From Aerococcaceae bacterium DSM 111020 (lineage in GTDB: Bacteria > Bacillota > Bacilli > Lactobacillales > Aerococcaceae): a stretch of 64,000 bases of DNA. The stretch covers positions 41,388-105,387 of the forward strand of contig JACBXP010000009.1 of the NCBI GenBank assembly GCA_015863185.1. The letters are read 5' to 3'. The stretch's first letter is position 1; each line of letters starts with the position of its first letter. Below, piece after piece: positions 46,334-54,481 of this stretch. The position numbers and the translations under genes were made by a program. Below the pieces are notes generated by a model. It was not told the DNA's origin. It worked only from the letters and a program-made list of their open reading frames with translations, and made no database searches.

Positions 46334-46370
46334 GTCTCCTTCTAGTGGATGAAGCTAGAAGGAGACTTTT
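46334..46370 (+). terminator. Intrinsic terminator of the opuC operon
   Basis: Perfect GTCTCCTTCTAG/CTAGAAGGAGAC stem, 9-base loop, then TTTTTATTT. Confidence 0.95.
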
Positions 46371-46711
46371 TATTTGAGGAAATACTTCTTGATTAGTTAA
46401 AGATGATAATGGATGCGTTATAATATATGTTTGAATCTCATGCAATCTTTAAAGTTGAAAGTAAATTACTTATCCCTTATTATAATTTATTCAACAAGGA
46501 TTTTTTATGACTAGCTGAAATAAAAATGTAAAAAAGAAAAATAAATTCATAAAGCTTGTTGTCATGCAATTCACCAATTCAAAAAGTCAGAATATAAAAT
46601 AATCCCAGAATATCACTGTAAAGTCACAATATCTTGTGTTATAATTCTAAACAGTGCCCATATATGGTGTTTGGTGATTGATGTGGGACAAATGTTAAAG
46701 GAGTGACATTC
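46371..46711 (+). promoter_or_regulatory. nrd operon upstream region with promoter
   Basis: About 340 bases without a gene. The first 240 are A/T-rich with nothing recognised. The last 90 hold a TATAAT at 46640-46645 (weak TGTAAA -35 at 46617) flanked by two NrdR-like boxes, listed separately, and AAAGGAG before the nrdB start. Confidence 0.6.
46624..46670 (+). promoter_or_regulatory. Tandem NrdR boxes
   Basis: TCACAATATCTTGTGT at 46624-46639 and TGCCCATATATGGTGT at 46655-46670 both fit the NrdR palindrome ACACWATATATWGTGT loosely, with centres 31 bases apart, the three-turn spacing typical of NrdR operators. The -10 hexamer lies between them, so a bound repressor would block the promoter. 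Confidence 0.7.
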
Positions 46712-48211
46712 ATGTCAAGAATACAATTATATACTAAGACTACCTGTCCTTGGTGTGACAAATTAAAATTATGGTTCCAAGAAAATGACATAGATTATGA
46801 GGAAATTAATATTGAGTCTGATGAAGAAGCATTAGAGTTTATTCGCTCACAAGGTTTTATGACGGTTCCACAAGTATTCATTGATGGGATTCATCGTCCA
46901 CATGAGCCTGTATATTCTGGCTTACTACCATATATAAATAATGAACCACTTGAAGGAAAAACAAAACCAAATGTTACCAAGCGTGACGGGAAAGTTGTTT
47001 CTTTCGATGGTGAAAAAATTAAGATTGCTATCCAAAAAGCAAATAATGAAACAAAAGAAATGACGACCGAAGATGTTTCTAGGGTTGCGGAATATGTCAT
47101 TGATAAAATTGATAAGAATCCGATTCATGTCGAAGAAATTCAAGATCTCGTAGAAATGGAATTAATGCATCAAGAATTCCCAAAAACAGCAAAGGCTTAT
47201 ATTTTATATCGTGCTGAACAATCAAAACTGCGCAAAAGAGATATTTTCAAACCAAGAAAAATATTGAAACCTTATGAATATCCCGAATTAGAATCATATA
47301 AAGAAGCCATTCAACATTCTTATTGGCTCCATACTGAATATAATTACACATCGGATATTCAAGATTACAAAATTAATGTGAAACCTCATGAACGAGTTGC
47401 TATCCGAAATGCGATGCTTGCCATTTCTCAAGTCGAAGTGAGTGTTAAAACATTCTGGGCAAAATTATATGATCGCTTACCAAAACCAGAATTAGCCAAT
47501 GTTGGTATGACTTTTGCTGAATCTGAGGTTCGTCACTCTGATGCCTATTCACACTTATTAGAATTACTTGGTTTAAATGAGATATTTGAAGAAATAGATG
47601 AAATACCAGCATTAAATCGTCGCGTTGATTATTTAAATTCACATATTAAATATTCTGAAACAGGCGATGATCGTGATTATGCGATTTCTGTCTTGTTGTT
47701 CTCAGCATTTATTGAACACATCTCATTATTTAGCCAGTTCTTAATTATTATGTCGTTCAATAAACATAAAAATCTATTTAGTGGTATTTCGAATGTTATT
47801 GAAGCGACCTCTAAAGAAGAGCAATTGCATGGAGAATTTGGTGTTGATTTAATTAATACGATTAAAGAAGAAAATCCAGATTGGTTCGATGAAACAATGG
47901 CTGAAGAAATTTACAATTTAGTAAAAGAAGCTTATGAATCAGAAAAAGATGTTTTAGCTTGGATCTATGAAGACGGTGAAATTGATTTCATGCCGGAATA
48001 TACTGTCCAAGAATTTATTAAAAATAGACTGAATAATTCATTGGAAGCGATCGGATTAGAACGTATTTTTGAAACTGATGATGAAGAAGTAGAGAAAACA
48101 TTGTGGTTTGACGAAGAAATTGTGTCAACAAAACATGTGGACTTCTTTGCTAAACGCTCAGTGAACTACACTAAACGTTCACAATCTGTTACTGCAGATG
48201 ATTTATTTTAA
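46712..48211 (+). CDS. nrdB: Ribonucleotide reductase radical subunit fused to glutaredoxin and ATP-cone
   Basis: A 499-aa three-domain protein. Residues 1-80 are glutaredoxin (redox motif C12-PW-C15, TVPQVFIDG). About 88-180 is an ATP-cone (VTKRDGKVVSFDGEKIKIAI, then TAKAYILYRAEQSKLR). About 195-499 is the R2 radical-generating domain with metal-site motifs QVEVSV, FAESEVRHSDAYSHLL, SAFIEHISLF and SKEEQLHGEF. The first ligand position appears to be Glu rather than the usual Asp, as in class Id enzymes. No nrdI is adjacent. Grx would reduce NrdA; the ATP-cone would switch activity by ATP/dATP. The ATG at 46712 follows AAAGGAG. The architecture matches the Facklamia ignava NrdB described in the literature. 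Confidence 0.93.
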   Translation: MSRIQLYTKTTCPWCDKLKLWFQENDIDYEEINIESDEEALEFIRSQGFMTVPQVFIDGIHRPHEPVYSGLLPYINNEPLEGKTKPNVTKRDGKVVSFDGEKIKIAIQKANNETKEMTTEDVSRVAEYVIDKIDKNPIHVEEIQDLVEMELMHQEFPKTAKAYILYRAEQSKLRKRDIFKPRKILKPYEYPELESYKEAIQHSYWLHTEYNYTSDIQDYKINVKPHERVAIRNAMLAISQVEVSVKTFWAKLYDRLPKPELANVGMTFAESEVRHSDAYSHLLELLGLNEIFEEIDEIPALNRRVDYLNSHIKYSETGDDRDYAISVLLFSAFIEHISLFSQFLIIMSFNKHKNLFSGISNVIEATSKEEQLHGEFGVDLINTIKEENPDWFDETMAEEIYNLVKEAYESEKDVLAWIYEDGEIDFMPEYTVQEFIKNRLNNSLEAIGLERIFETDDEEVEKTLWFDEEIVSTKHVDFFAKRSVNYTKRSQSVTADDLF

Positions 48212-48230
48212 TTGAAAAGGGGAATCGTGA

Positions 48231-49934
48231 TTGGCAACTGAATTAAAAGAAAGAACATATGAACCATTTTATTGGTTAACAGAGGATAGTAAAACCTTCT
48301 TGTCCCGCGGATATATACAGGAAGGGCAAGATGCGCAGGAGCGAATTCGCATTATTGCGGATCGTGCCGAGGAAATCCTAGACATTGAAGGATTTGCGGA
48401 TAAATTCTATGACTATATGAGTCGTGGCTTCTATTCATTATCTACACCTGTTTGGACAAATTTTGGAAATGATCGTGGTTTTCCAATTAGCTGTTTTGGT
48501 AGCACACCGGCTGATAATATGGCCTCTATCCTGTATACTGCTTCAGAAGTAGGAATGATGTCAAAATATGGTGGAGGAACATCAGGCTATTTTGGTAATT
48601 TACGCCCACGGGGAGCCAGTATCACAAATAATGGTTTATCTAGTGGAGCCGTTCATTTCATGAAATTGTTCGAACAAATGACCGACACTGTCAGTCAAGG
48701 ATCTAGTCGACGTGGTCGTTTCGCACCGTATTTACCGATTGATCATCCAGATATTGAAGAATTCCTTGAAATCGGTGTTGAAGGAAATGATATTCAAGAT
48801 TTGAACCATGCCGTAACAGTATCTGATCAATGGATGCGTGAAATGGTTAGTGGCGACCGCGATAAACGTGCGATTTGGGCTAAAGTGTTACAACGCCGAG
48901 TCGAAATGGGCTATCCATATATTCTATTCACAGATACCATCAATAAAAATAAACCGGAATGGTATAAAGATTATCCAATCACACATTCAAATTTATGTAG
49001 TGAAATTATGTTACCAGACAACGAAAGATGGTCATTTGTTTGTAACTTATCCTCGATGAATTTATTACACTATAATGAGTGGAAAGACACCGATGCTGTT
49101 GAAACAATGATTTTTTTCTTGGATGCAGTGATGTCTGAATTTATCGAAAAGTTAGAAAATTTACGCGATTCTGAAGACTTAGAATATACACAAGCATTTT
49201 ACTTCATAGAACGTGCTTACAATTTCGCTGTTGAAAATCGTGCCCTTGGATTGGGCGTGCTAGGATGGCATTCATTGCTGCAATCCAATATGATTGCTTT
49301 TGAATCAGTCGAAGCAAGTCTATTGAATGAAGAAATTCATAAAACAATTCAAGAACGTGCAGACAAAGCCTCACGTGAATTAGCAGAAAAATTTGGGGAA
49401 CCTGAAGTAATGAAGGGAACAGGTCGAAGAAATTCAACAACGATGGCTATCGCACCAACCACCTCTTCAGCATTTATTATTGGACAGGTTTCACAATCGA
49501 TTGAACCTTTATTCAGTAATTATTATGTGAAAGATATGAGTAAAATTAAAACAACAATTCGTAACAAATATCTTGTTGAATTATTGGAGGAAAAAGGCAA
49601 AAATACCCCGGATGTTTGGGAAGATATCAAAAATCATGATGGTTCCATCTTACATCTTGATTTCTTAACTGATCATGAAAAAGATGTCTTCAAAACTTTC
49701 GCTGAGATTAATCAATATGAAATTATCAATCAAGCGGCCGTGCGTCAGCGTTTTATTGATCAATCCCAGTCATTAAATATTATGATTAACCCAGCCATGA
49801 CAACAGCTAAAGAGATGAATCAATTACATCTTTATGCTTGGGAAAATGGTATCAAATCATTGTACTATCAACATTCGACCTCAGCCGCTCAAGAGTTTTA
49901 CCGTTCAAGTGTCTGTCTAGCATGTGAAGCCTAA
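48231..49934 (+). CDS. nrdA: Ribonucleotide reductase catalytic subunit, short, without ATP-cone
   Basis: A 567-aa alpha subunit reducing ribonucleotides. Active-site elements: ISCFGS (first redox Cys), NLCSE (thiyl-radical Cys with Asn and Glu), FVCNLSSMN (second redox Cys), APTTSSAFI, radical-transfer pair KSLYYQHS, and the C-terminal CLAC shuttle pair near the last residues. It starts almost directly with the catalytic barrel, about 150 residues shorter than typical NrdA, because the N-terminal ATP-cone is absent. TTG start, seven bases after AAAAGGGGA; a TGA directly precedes it. Same operon as the fused nrdB, 19 bases apart. Confidence 0.93.
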   Translation: MATELKERTYEPFYWLTEDSKTFLSRGYIQEGQDAQERIRIIADRAEEILDIEGFADKFYDYMSRGFYSLSTPVWTNFGNDRGFPISCFGSTPADNMASILYTASEVGMMSKYGGGTSGYFGNLRPRGASITNNGLSSGAVHFMKLFEQMTDTVSQGSSRRGRFAPYLPIDHPDIEEFLEIGVEGNDIQDLNHAVTVSDQWMREMVSGDRDKRAIWAKVLQRRVEMGYPYILFTDTINKNKPEWYKDYPITHSNLCSEIMLPDNERWSFVCNLSSMNLLHYNEWKDTDAVETMIFFLDAVMSEFIEKLENLRDSEDLEYTQAFYFIERAYNFAVENRALGLGVLGWHSLLQSNMIAFESVEASLLNEEIHKTIQERADKASRELAEKFGEPEVMKGTGRRNSTTMAIAPTTSSAFIIGQVSQSIEPLFSNYYVKDMSKIKTTIRNKYLVELLEEKGKNTPDVWEDIKNHDGSILHLDFLTDHEKDVFKTFAEINQYEIINQAAVRQRFIDQSQSLNIMINPAMTTAKEMNQLHLYAWENGIKSLYYQHSTSAAQEFYRSSVCLACEA

Positions 49935-49951
49935 TCTTTCAGTTATATCCA

Positions 49952-49982
49952 GTGGCTCATTCCTTTTTAGGAATGGGGCACT
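49952..49982 (+). terminator. Intrinsic terminator of the nrd operon
   Basis: GTGGCTCATTCC/GGAATGGGGCAC stem (one mismatch, one wobble) followed by TATTTTACT. Confidence 0.75.
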
Positions 49983-50138
49983 ATTTTACTATAAAAATAT
50001 ATTCTCTGATGATTGATTGTATTTATTTAGCAATCCTAAAGACCCCCATTAAACCCAAAGTTGGTCAATCAATATTATAACAAGTGTACTCTTTGCTACA
50101 AAACCTATAAAATGAAGTTAAGATAAGGGAGGATTAAA

Positions 50139-50861
50139 ATGGCAGTAATTATGAATACAATTATAGGTCAGACAAATCAATGGACACAGGCAGAGGTGAT
50201 TAAGAAATTATGTGATATGAAACATCCCGCAATCAATGGGATTGAATTTCGCATGGAACTATTTAGTAAAGATTTCGAAGAATATCAAGCTGAAATCAAC
50301 CAATATCAACAAGCCAAAGATGATATGCAATGGGAATATTATTTATCGATACCTGCGGATTTTATTGTTGATAAAGCCATTAACCCGGCATTTTATGAAG
50401 GCCTTGAACTAGCAAAGTTACTCCATTGTCGAAATGTTAAGATGACGATTGGTGATTATCAAGTGATAAAAGATATTGAATTTAGGCGGGTCACTAAACA
50501 ACTGGATGAGTATCAAATATCTCTAACTTTAGAAAATGATCAATCTACAACTACCGGAAATCCTGATATCATTAGAGAAGTTCTGGAGACACTCAATCAA
50601 CAAGAATTATCAGTGGGGCTAACCTTTGATACAGGAAATTGGTTGATTGCGGGCGAAAATATTGTTGAAGCTTTTCATACATTAAAAGATGATATCAAAT
50701 TTCTGCATATCAAAAATATTTATGAGAATCAAGAAACTTCATTATTCGAGGATGGTATCATTGATATCACTAAATATATGGGAGATTATCCCAATATTAT
50801 TGAATATGCAATGGATTATTCTCTCTGGGCCAAACAAATTGAAATCATAGCTGAATCCTAA
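50139..50861 (+). CDS. Sugar phosphate isomerase/epimerase-like TIM-barrel protein
   Basis: A 240-aa soluble protein. NGIEFRMELF near residue 29, SLTLENDQSTTTGN near 130, VGLTFDTGNWLIAG near 161 and IKFLHIKNI near 187 follow the xylose isomerase/AP endonuclease-2 family fold and its metal-binding positions (E, D, H). GGGAGG precedes the ATG. Substrate unknown. It stands alone. Confidence 0.75.
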   Translation: MAVIMNTIIGQTNQWTQAEVIKKLCDMKHPAINGIEFRMELFSKDFEEYQAEINQYQQAKDDMQWEYYLSIPADFIVDKAINPAFYEGLELAKLLHCRNVKMTIGDYQVIKDIEFRRVTKQLDEYQISLTLENDQSTTTGNPDIIREVLETLNQQELSVGLTFDTGNWLIAGENIVEAFHTLKDDIKFLHIKNIYENQETSLFEDGIIDITKYMGDYPNIIEYAMDYSLWAKQIEIIAES

Positions 50862-51251
50862 ATGAATGATGGGATTTCTTACATTTAATCTCTCTTTGGT
50901 ATAAAGAAGAACTTTCATAGATACACTAAGCATAATATAATACATGAATGTTTTGGTTGTTTTATGTTTGATATGTTGCAAAACATGTCTGAAGAGTTTA
51001 AAATAGAAAATGAATACGATTTCAATTTAGAAGTCACTCATTAAATATTGGGGAGGGATGCTAACTTTTATTGTCTAATCAGCGATTTGCAGTGCTAAAT
51101 AAAATTTTTTAAAAAGTAACATTATTCAATGTTAGACGCTCGAGTCATAATAAACATCTATTCAATTAAGACATCAGATGACTCGTTTTGGATTCCTATC
51201 TAAAATAAATAAGCAAGATTCATATTAAATTCATGAGAAAGGAATGGTTTT
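50862..51251 (+). other. Intergenic region with palindromic repeat element (copy B)
   Basis: About 390 bases before the GH3 gene. At 51114-51141 TAACATT and AATGTTA flank a four-base loop (ATTC), followed by GACGC, resembling the element at 11491-11591. A second inverted repeat CGAGTCAT/ATGACTCG spans 51140-51185. A small frame at 50964-51044 encodes MFDMLQNMSEEFKIENEYDF and six more residues, without a ribosome site; probably not a gene. No riboswitch recognised. Confidence 0.45.
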
Positions 51252-53327
51252 ATGGAACAAATACAATTAGAAACACGTCATAAATCAATCATCGAAGTAG
51301 ACGGTTTAAAATTCAAAGATTTAAATAATAATGGTCAGTTAGATCCTTACGAGGATTGGCGCTTGTCAGCAGAAGAGCGAGCGGAAGATTTAATTTCGCA
51401 AATGACAACTGATGAAAAAGCAGGAATGTTATTAATTTATCAATTATTAACAGGCAAAGCTACAAATGAAGAAGGTGAAACAGGCATTCTTCATGAAAAA
51501 TTTGAAAAAGCTGATGGAAGTATCATGAAGCGGACAGATCGTTATCCAACAACCGAAACAATTGAACGATTAAAATTACGTCATTTTATTTTGCGGGATA
51601 ATATGCCTGCCGAAGATATTGCAGAGTGGGTCAATGCGGTCAATGAAGTATGTGAAAAAACACGCTTAGGAATCCCAGCTATCATTGCTTCGAACTCACG
51701 AAATGAAAATTCAGAACAAACACTTGAAGGTGATAAATCAGAAGGTGCTTTCACTTTATTCCCTGGGACTTTAGGAATTGCGGCCGCAATTATGGGGACG
51801 AGTGATTATTCTATTGCTGATAAAATGGCAGAAATTGTGTGTGAAGAGTGGAATAATGTGGGTCTGAGAAAAGGATATTTCTATATGGCAGATGTTGTCA
51901 CAGATCCTAGATGGCAAAGAACATACGGAACATTTGGAGAAGATCCAGAAGTGATTGGGGAAATTATGGCACGTCTAATTCGTGGCATCCAAGGCAAAAC
52001 TTTGGATGAGGAAGGGATAGCTATGACCGTTAAGCATTTCCCGGGTGGAGGAGCCAGAGAAAATGGTTTCGATCCACATTATGTTGAAGGAAAATGGAAT
52101 GTTTATCGTACACCAGGATCATTAGAAAATTATCACTTAAAACCATTTGAAAGAGCTGTGAAAGAACAGCCATCCTCGATTATGCCTTATTATTCTGCAC
52201 CGTCGATTGACAAATCCCATTATCAATCATATCAAGGCAAAGATATTCCATTTGAAGAAGTGGGAATGGCATTCAATCATTATATCTTGCAAGACTTACT
52301 ACGTGACACATTAGGATTTGAAGGATACGTCAACTCTGATACTGGTGTTACAGATAGCACACCTTGGGGCGTTGAAGATAAAAATGTTGTTGCTCGTTAT
52401 GCTAAAGCGATCAATGCAGGAACAGATATCGTTGGAGCAACGAATGATGTAGAAAATATTATCACAGCGATTGAAAAAGGATATATATCGATGGATCGTA
52501 TAGATGAAGCAAATCAACGTCTCTTAGAAGAAATGTTCACCCTAGGACTATTCGATCATAAAACATATGTTGATCCGGAAAAAGCTAAAGAAAATGTAGC
52601 GCAATCCGATGATGCCAAAGACTATGCCCACAAAGTTCATCAACAATCGGTTACCTTATTGAAGAATAAAAATGTATTACCGCTGAAATCAGAACAAAAA
52701 GTATTCATTAGAGCGTTCCATAAAGACCCAGAAAGAGCAGCAAAATATCAAGAACTCATATTAAATCGCACAAAAGATCAAGGCTATCAGATTGTTGATA
52801 CAGTTGATCAAGCGGATGCTGTCTTGTTCTTTATGTATCCAGAAACGGGAGATTATTTCAATGCTACACCAGGACTCTTAGAATTGACGCTCTGTGAAGA
52901 TAAAACAAATTATGCAACAAATGGTGATGCTTATAAAGAGACAACCTTGAGTGAATCGAATGAAATGCATGCTATCGTTAGACAAGCAGAAGAGGCGAAT
53001 ATCCCTGTCATTTCGACGGTTAATTTTACTATTCCATGGATTGTAGACAATATTGAACCATTCTCTGATGCACTTGTCGGAATTTATGAATCTGATCCAT
53101 TAGCAGTATTAGAAGTATTATATGGAAAAATAGAACCGAAGGGTGTCTTACCGATTACATTACCAAAAAATGAGCAGGTTATCGCAGTTGATGAGCATGG
53201 AGTCTGCTTAACACGTAATGATGTTCCAGGTTATGACAAAGACAAATATCTTCGTCCAGGCGTTACTTATGGTTATGAAGATTCTGAAGGAAATCAATAT
53301 TATAAAGGATTTGGCTTAACTTATTAA
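51252..53327 (+). CDS. Glycoside hydrolase family 3 protein (beta-glucosidase/N-acetylglucosaminidase-like)
   Basis: A 691-aa protein without signal peptide, so intracellular. The N-terminal LNNNGQLDPYEDWRLSAEER resembles a calcium-loop lead-in found in some GH3 members. The GH3 barrel has MTTDEKAGMLLI, RWQRTYGTFGEDPE, VKHFPGGGARENG and VNSDTGVTD, where the Asp would be the nucleophile; the second domain begins near residue 440 (HQQSVTLLKNKNVLPL). Product likely cleaves beta-linked oligosaccharides. AGAAAGGA precedes the ATG. A long hairpin follows. Confidence 0.88.
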   Translation: MEQIQLETRHKSIIEVDGLKFKDLNNNGQLDPYEDWRLSAEERAEDLISQMTTDEKAGMLLIYQLLTGKATNEEGETGILHEKFEKADGSIMKRTDRYPTTETIERLKLRHFILRDNMPAEDIAEWVNAVNEVCEKTRLGIPAIIASNSRNENSEQTLEGDKSEGAFTLFPGTLGIAAAIMGTSDYSIADKMAEIVCEEWNNVGLRKGYFYMADVVTDPRWQRTYGTFGEDPEVIGEIMARLIRGIQGKTLDEEGIAMTVKHFPGGGARENGFDPHYVEGKWNVYRTPGSLENYHLKPFERAVKEQPSSIMPYYSAPSIDKSHYQSYQGKDIPFEEVGMAFNHYILQDLLRDTLGFEGYVNSDTGVTDSTPWGVEDKNVVARYAKAINAGTDIVGATNDVENIITAIEKGYISMDRIDEANQRLLEEMFTLGLFDHKTYVDPEKAKENVAQSDDAKDYAHKVHQQSVTLLKNKNVLPLKSEQKVFIRAFHKDPERAAKYQELILNRTKDQGYQIVDTVDQADAVLFFMYPETGDYFNATPGLLELTLCEDKTNYATNGDAYKETTLSESNEMHAIVRQAEEANIPVISTVNFTIPWIVDNIEPFSDALVGIYESDPLAVLEVLYGKIEPKGVLPITLPKNEQVIAVDEHGVCLTRNDVPGYDKDKYLRPGVTYGYEDSEGNQYYKGFGLTY

Positions 53328-53340
53328 TCTAAGATCACTT

Positions 53341-53384
53341 CATTATAAATACCATGCTTAAATTAATGCATGGTATTTATAATG
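53341..53384 (+). repeat. 17-bp perfect inverted repeat between GH3 and isocitrate dehydrogenase genes
   Basis: CATTATAAATACCATGC and its perfect complement flank a 10-base loop. There is no T-run after it, so it is a poor terminator; the right arm contains TATAAT and may instead be part of the next gene's promoter or an operator. Confidence 0.6.
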
Positions 53385-53421
53385 AATAAAATAGATGAAT
53401 GGATAAAGAAGGGGTGCTTCA

Positions 53422-54426
53422 ATGAAACAAGGAACACTTATTCCAGGAGATGGCGTCGGTCCAGAAATTACCAATTCTCTACAAAAAGTATTCAAAGCGG
53501 CCAATATACCTTTGGAGTTTGACATTGTTTTAAAAGACAATTCAACTTCAGAAAAAGATTTTTTCGATACAATGATAAAAAGTATTCTAGTGACTAAAGT
53601 TGCGCTCAAGGGACCTCTCGCCACGCCCATTGGTTCAGGTTTTCGATCGCATAATGTCGCATTACGTCGTTATTTTGATTTGTATTGCAATATTCGACCT
53701 ATAAAAACAGAGAGCATGGTACAGACTCCGTTCAAGAATGTCGACCTTGTTATTTTTAGAGAAAATACTGAAGATCTTTATATAGGAATCGAAAAAAAGA
53801 TTAATAATGATGAAATGCATGCGATTAAAGTAATTACACGTCAAGCAAGTGAACGTATTGCGTTGAAGGCTTTCGAATATGCTCAAAAAAATAAAATTGC
53901 TAAAGTCACGGTTGTGACGAAAGCAAACATTATGAAATTAACAGATGGATTATTTCTTGATTCAGCACGTAAGATAGCACGTGATTTTCCTAATATTGAA
54001 TTAGAAGAAACATTGATTGATAATCTTTGTATGCAATTGGTGATGCATCCAGAAAACTATCAATTAATTCTCACTGAAAATTTGTATGGTGATATCTTAT
54101 CTGATCTATGTGCTGGGCTTGTTGGGGGTCTGGGACTAATTCCTGGAGCCAATATCGGAAGCGACATTGCTATTTTTGAACCTGTCCATGGATCTGCACC
54201 AGATATTGCCGGAAAAGATAGGGCAAATCCAATAGCTTTGATTCGTTCGGCTGTCATGATGTTAGAATATTTAAATCTTCAAGAACAAGCTGAGCTTATT
54301 ACGAAATCGTTAGAAGACGTATTACAGAATTCAAACTATTATACTCGTGATATTGGTGGTTCGGCATCGACATCTGAATTTACTGAACGATTAATAAATA
54401 TCATTAAACAAAAGATGGCCTCATAA
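53422..54426 (+). CDS. NAD-dependent isocitrate dehydrogenase-like protein
   Basis: A 334-aa member of the isocitrate/isopropylmalate dehydrogenase family. Motifs: LIPGDGVGPEI, GSGFRSHNVALRRYFDLYCN (substrate loop), FRENTEDLYIGIE, LTENLYGDILSDLCAG (metal-binding Asp residues), and FEPVHGSAPDIAGKDRANP (cofactor). The loop with SxxNxxLRR favours isocitrate over isopropylmalate. No citrate synthase, aconitase, or leu genes are adjacent. It sits alone behind the long hairpin. A relative acting on another 2-hydroxy acid remains possible. Confidence 0.85.
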   Translation: MKQGTLIPGDGVGPEITNSLQKVFKAANIPLEFDIVLKDNSTSEKDFFDTMIKSILVTKVALKGPLATPIGSGFRSHNVALRRYFDLYCNIRPIKTESMVQTPFKNVDLVIFRENTEDLYIGIEKKINNDEMHAIKVITRQASERIALKAFEYAQKNKIAKVTVVTKANIMKLTDGLFLDSARKIARDFPNIELEETLIDNLCMQLVMHPENYQLILTENLYGDILSDLCAGLVGGLGLIPGANIGSDIAIFEPVHGSAPDIAGKDRANPIALIRSAVMMLEYLNLQEQAELITKSLEDVLQNSNYYTRDIGGSASTSEFTERLINIIKQKMAS

Positions 54427-54446
54427 TGCAGAAGATTATTCTAAAA

Positions 54447-54480
54447 AAAGGTCTTTGATATTAACAATCAAAGACCTTTT
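54447..54480. terminator. Bidirectional terminator between isocitrate dehydrogenase and acyltransferase genes
   Basis: AAAAGGTCTTTGAT/ATCAAAGACCTTTT perfect stem with 7-base loop between convergent genes. Confidence 0.92.
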
Positions 54481-54481
54481 A

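Noticed and set aside
50964..51044. 26-codon frame before the GH3 gene
   Set aside because: No ribosome site and no recognisable protein; kept only as a note in the intergenic description.
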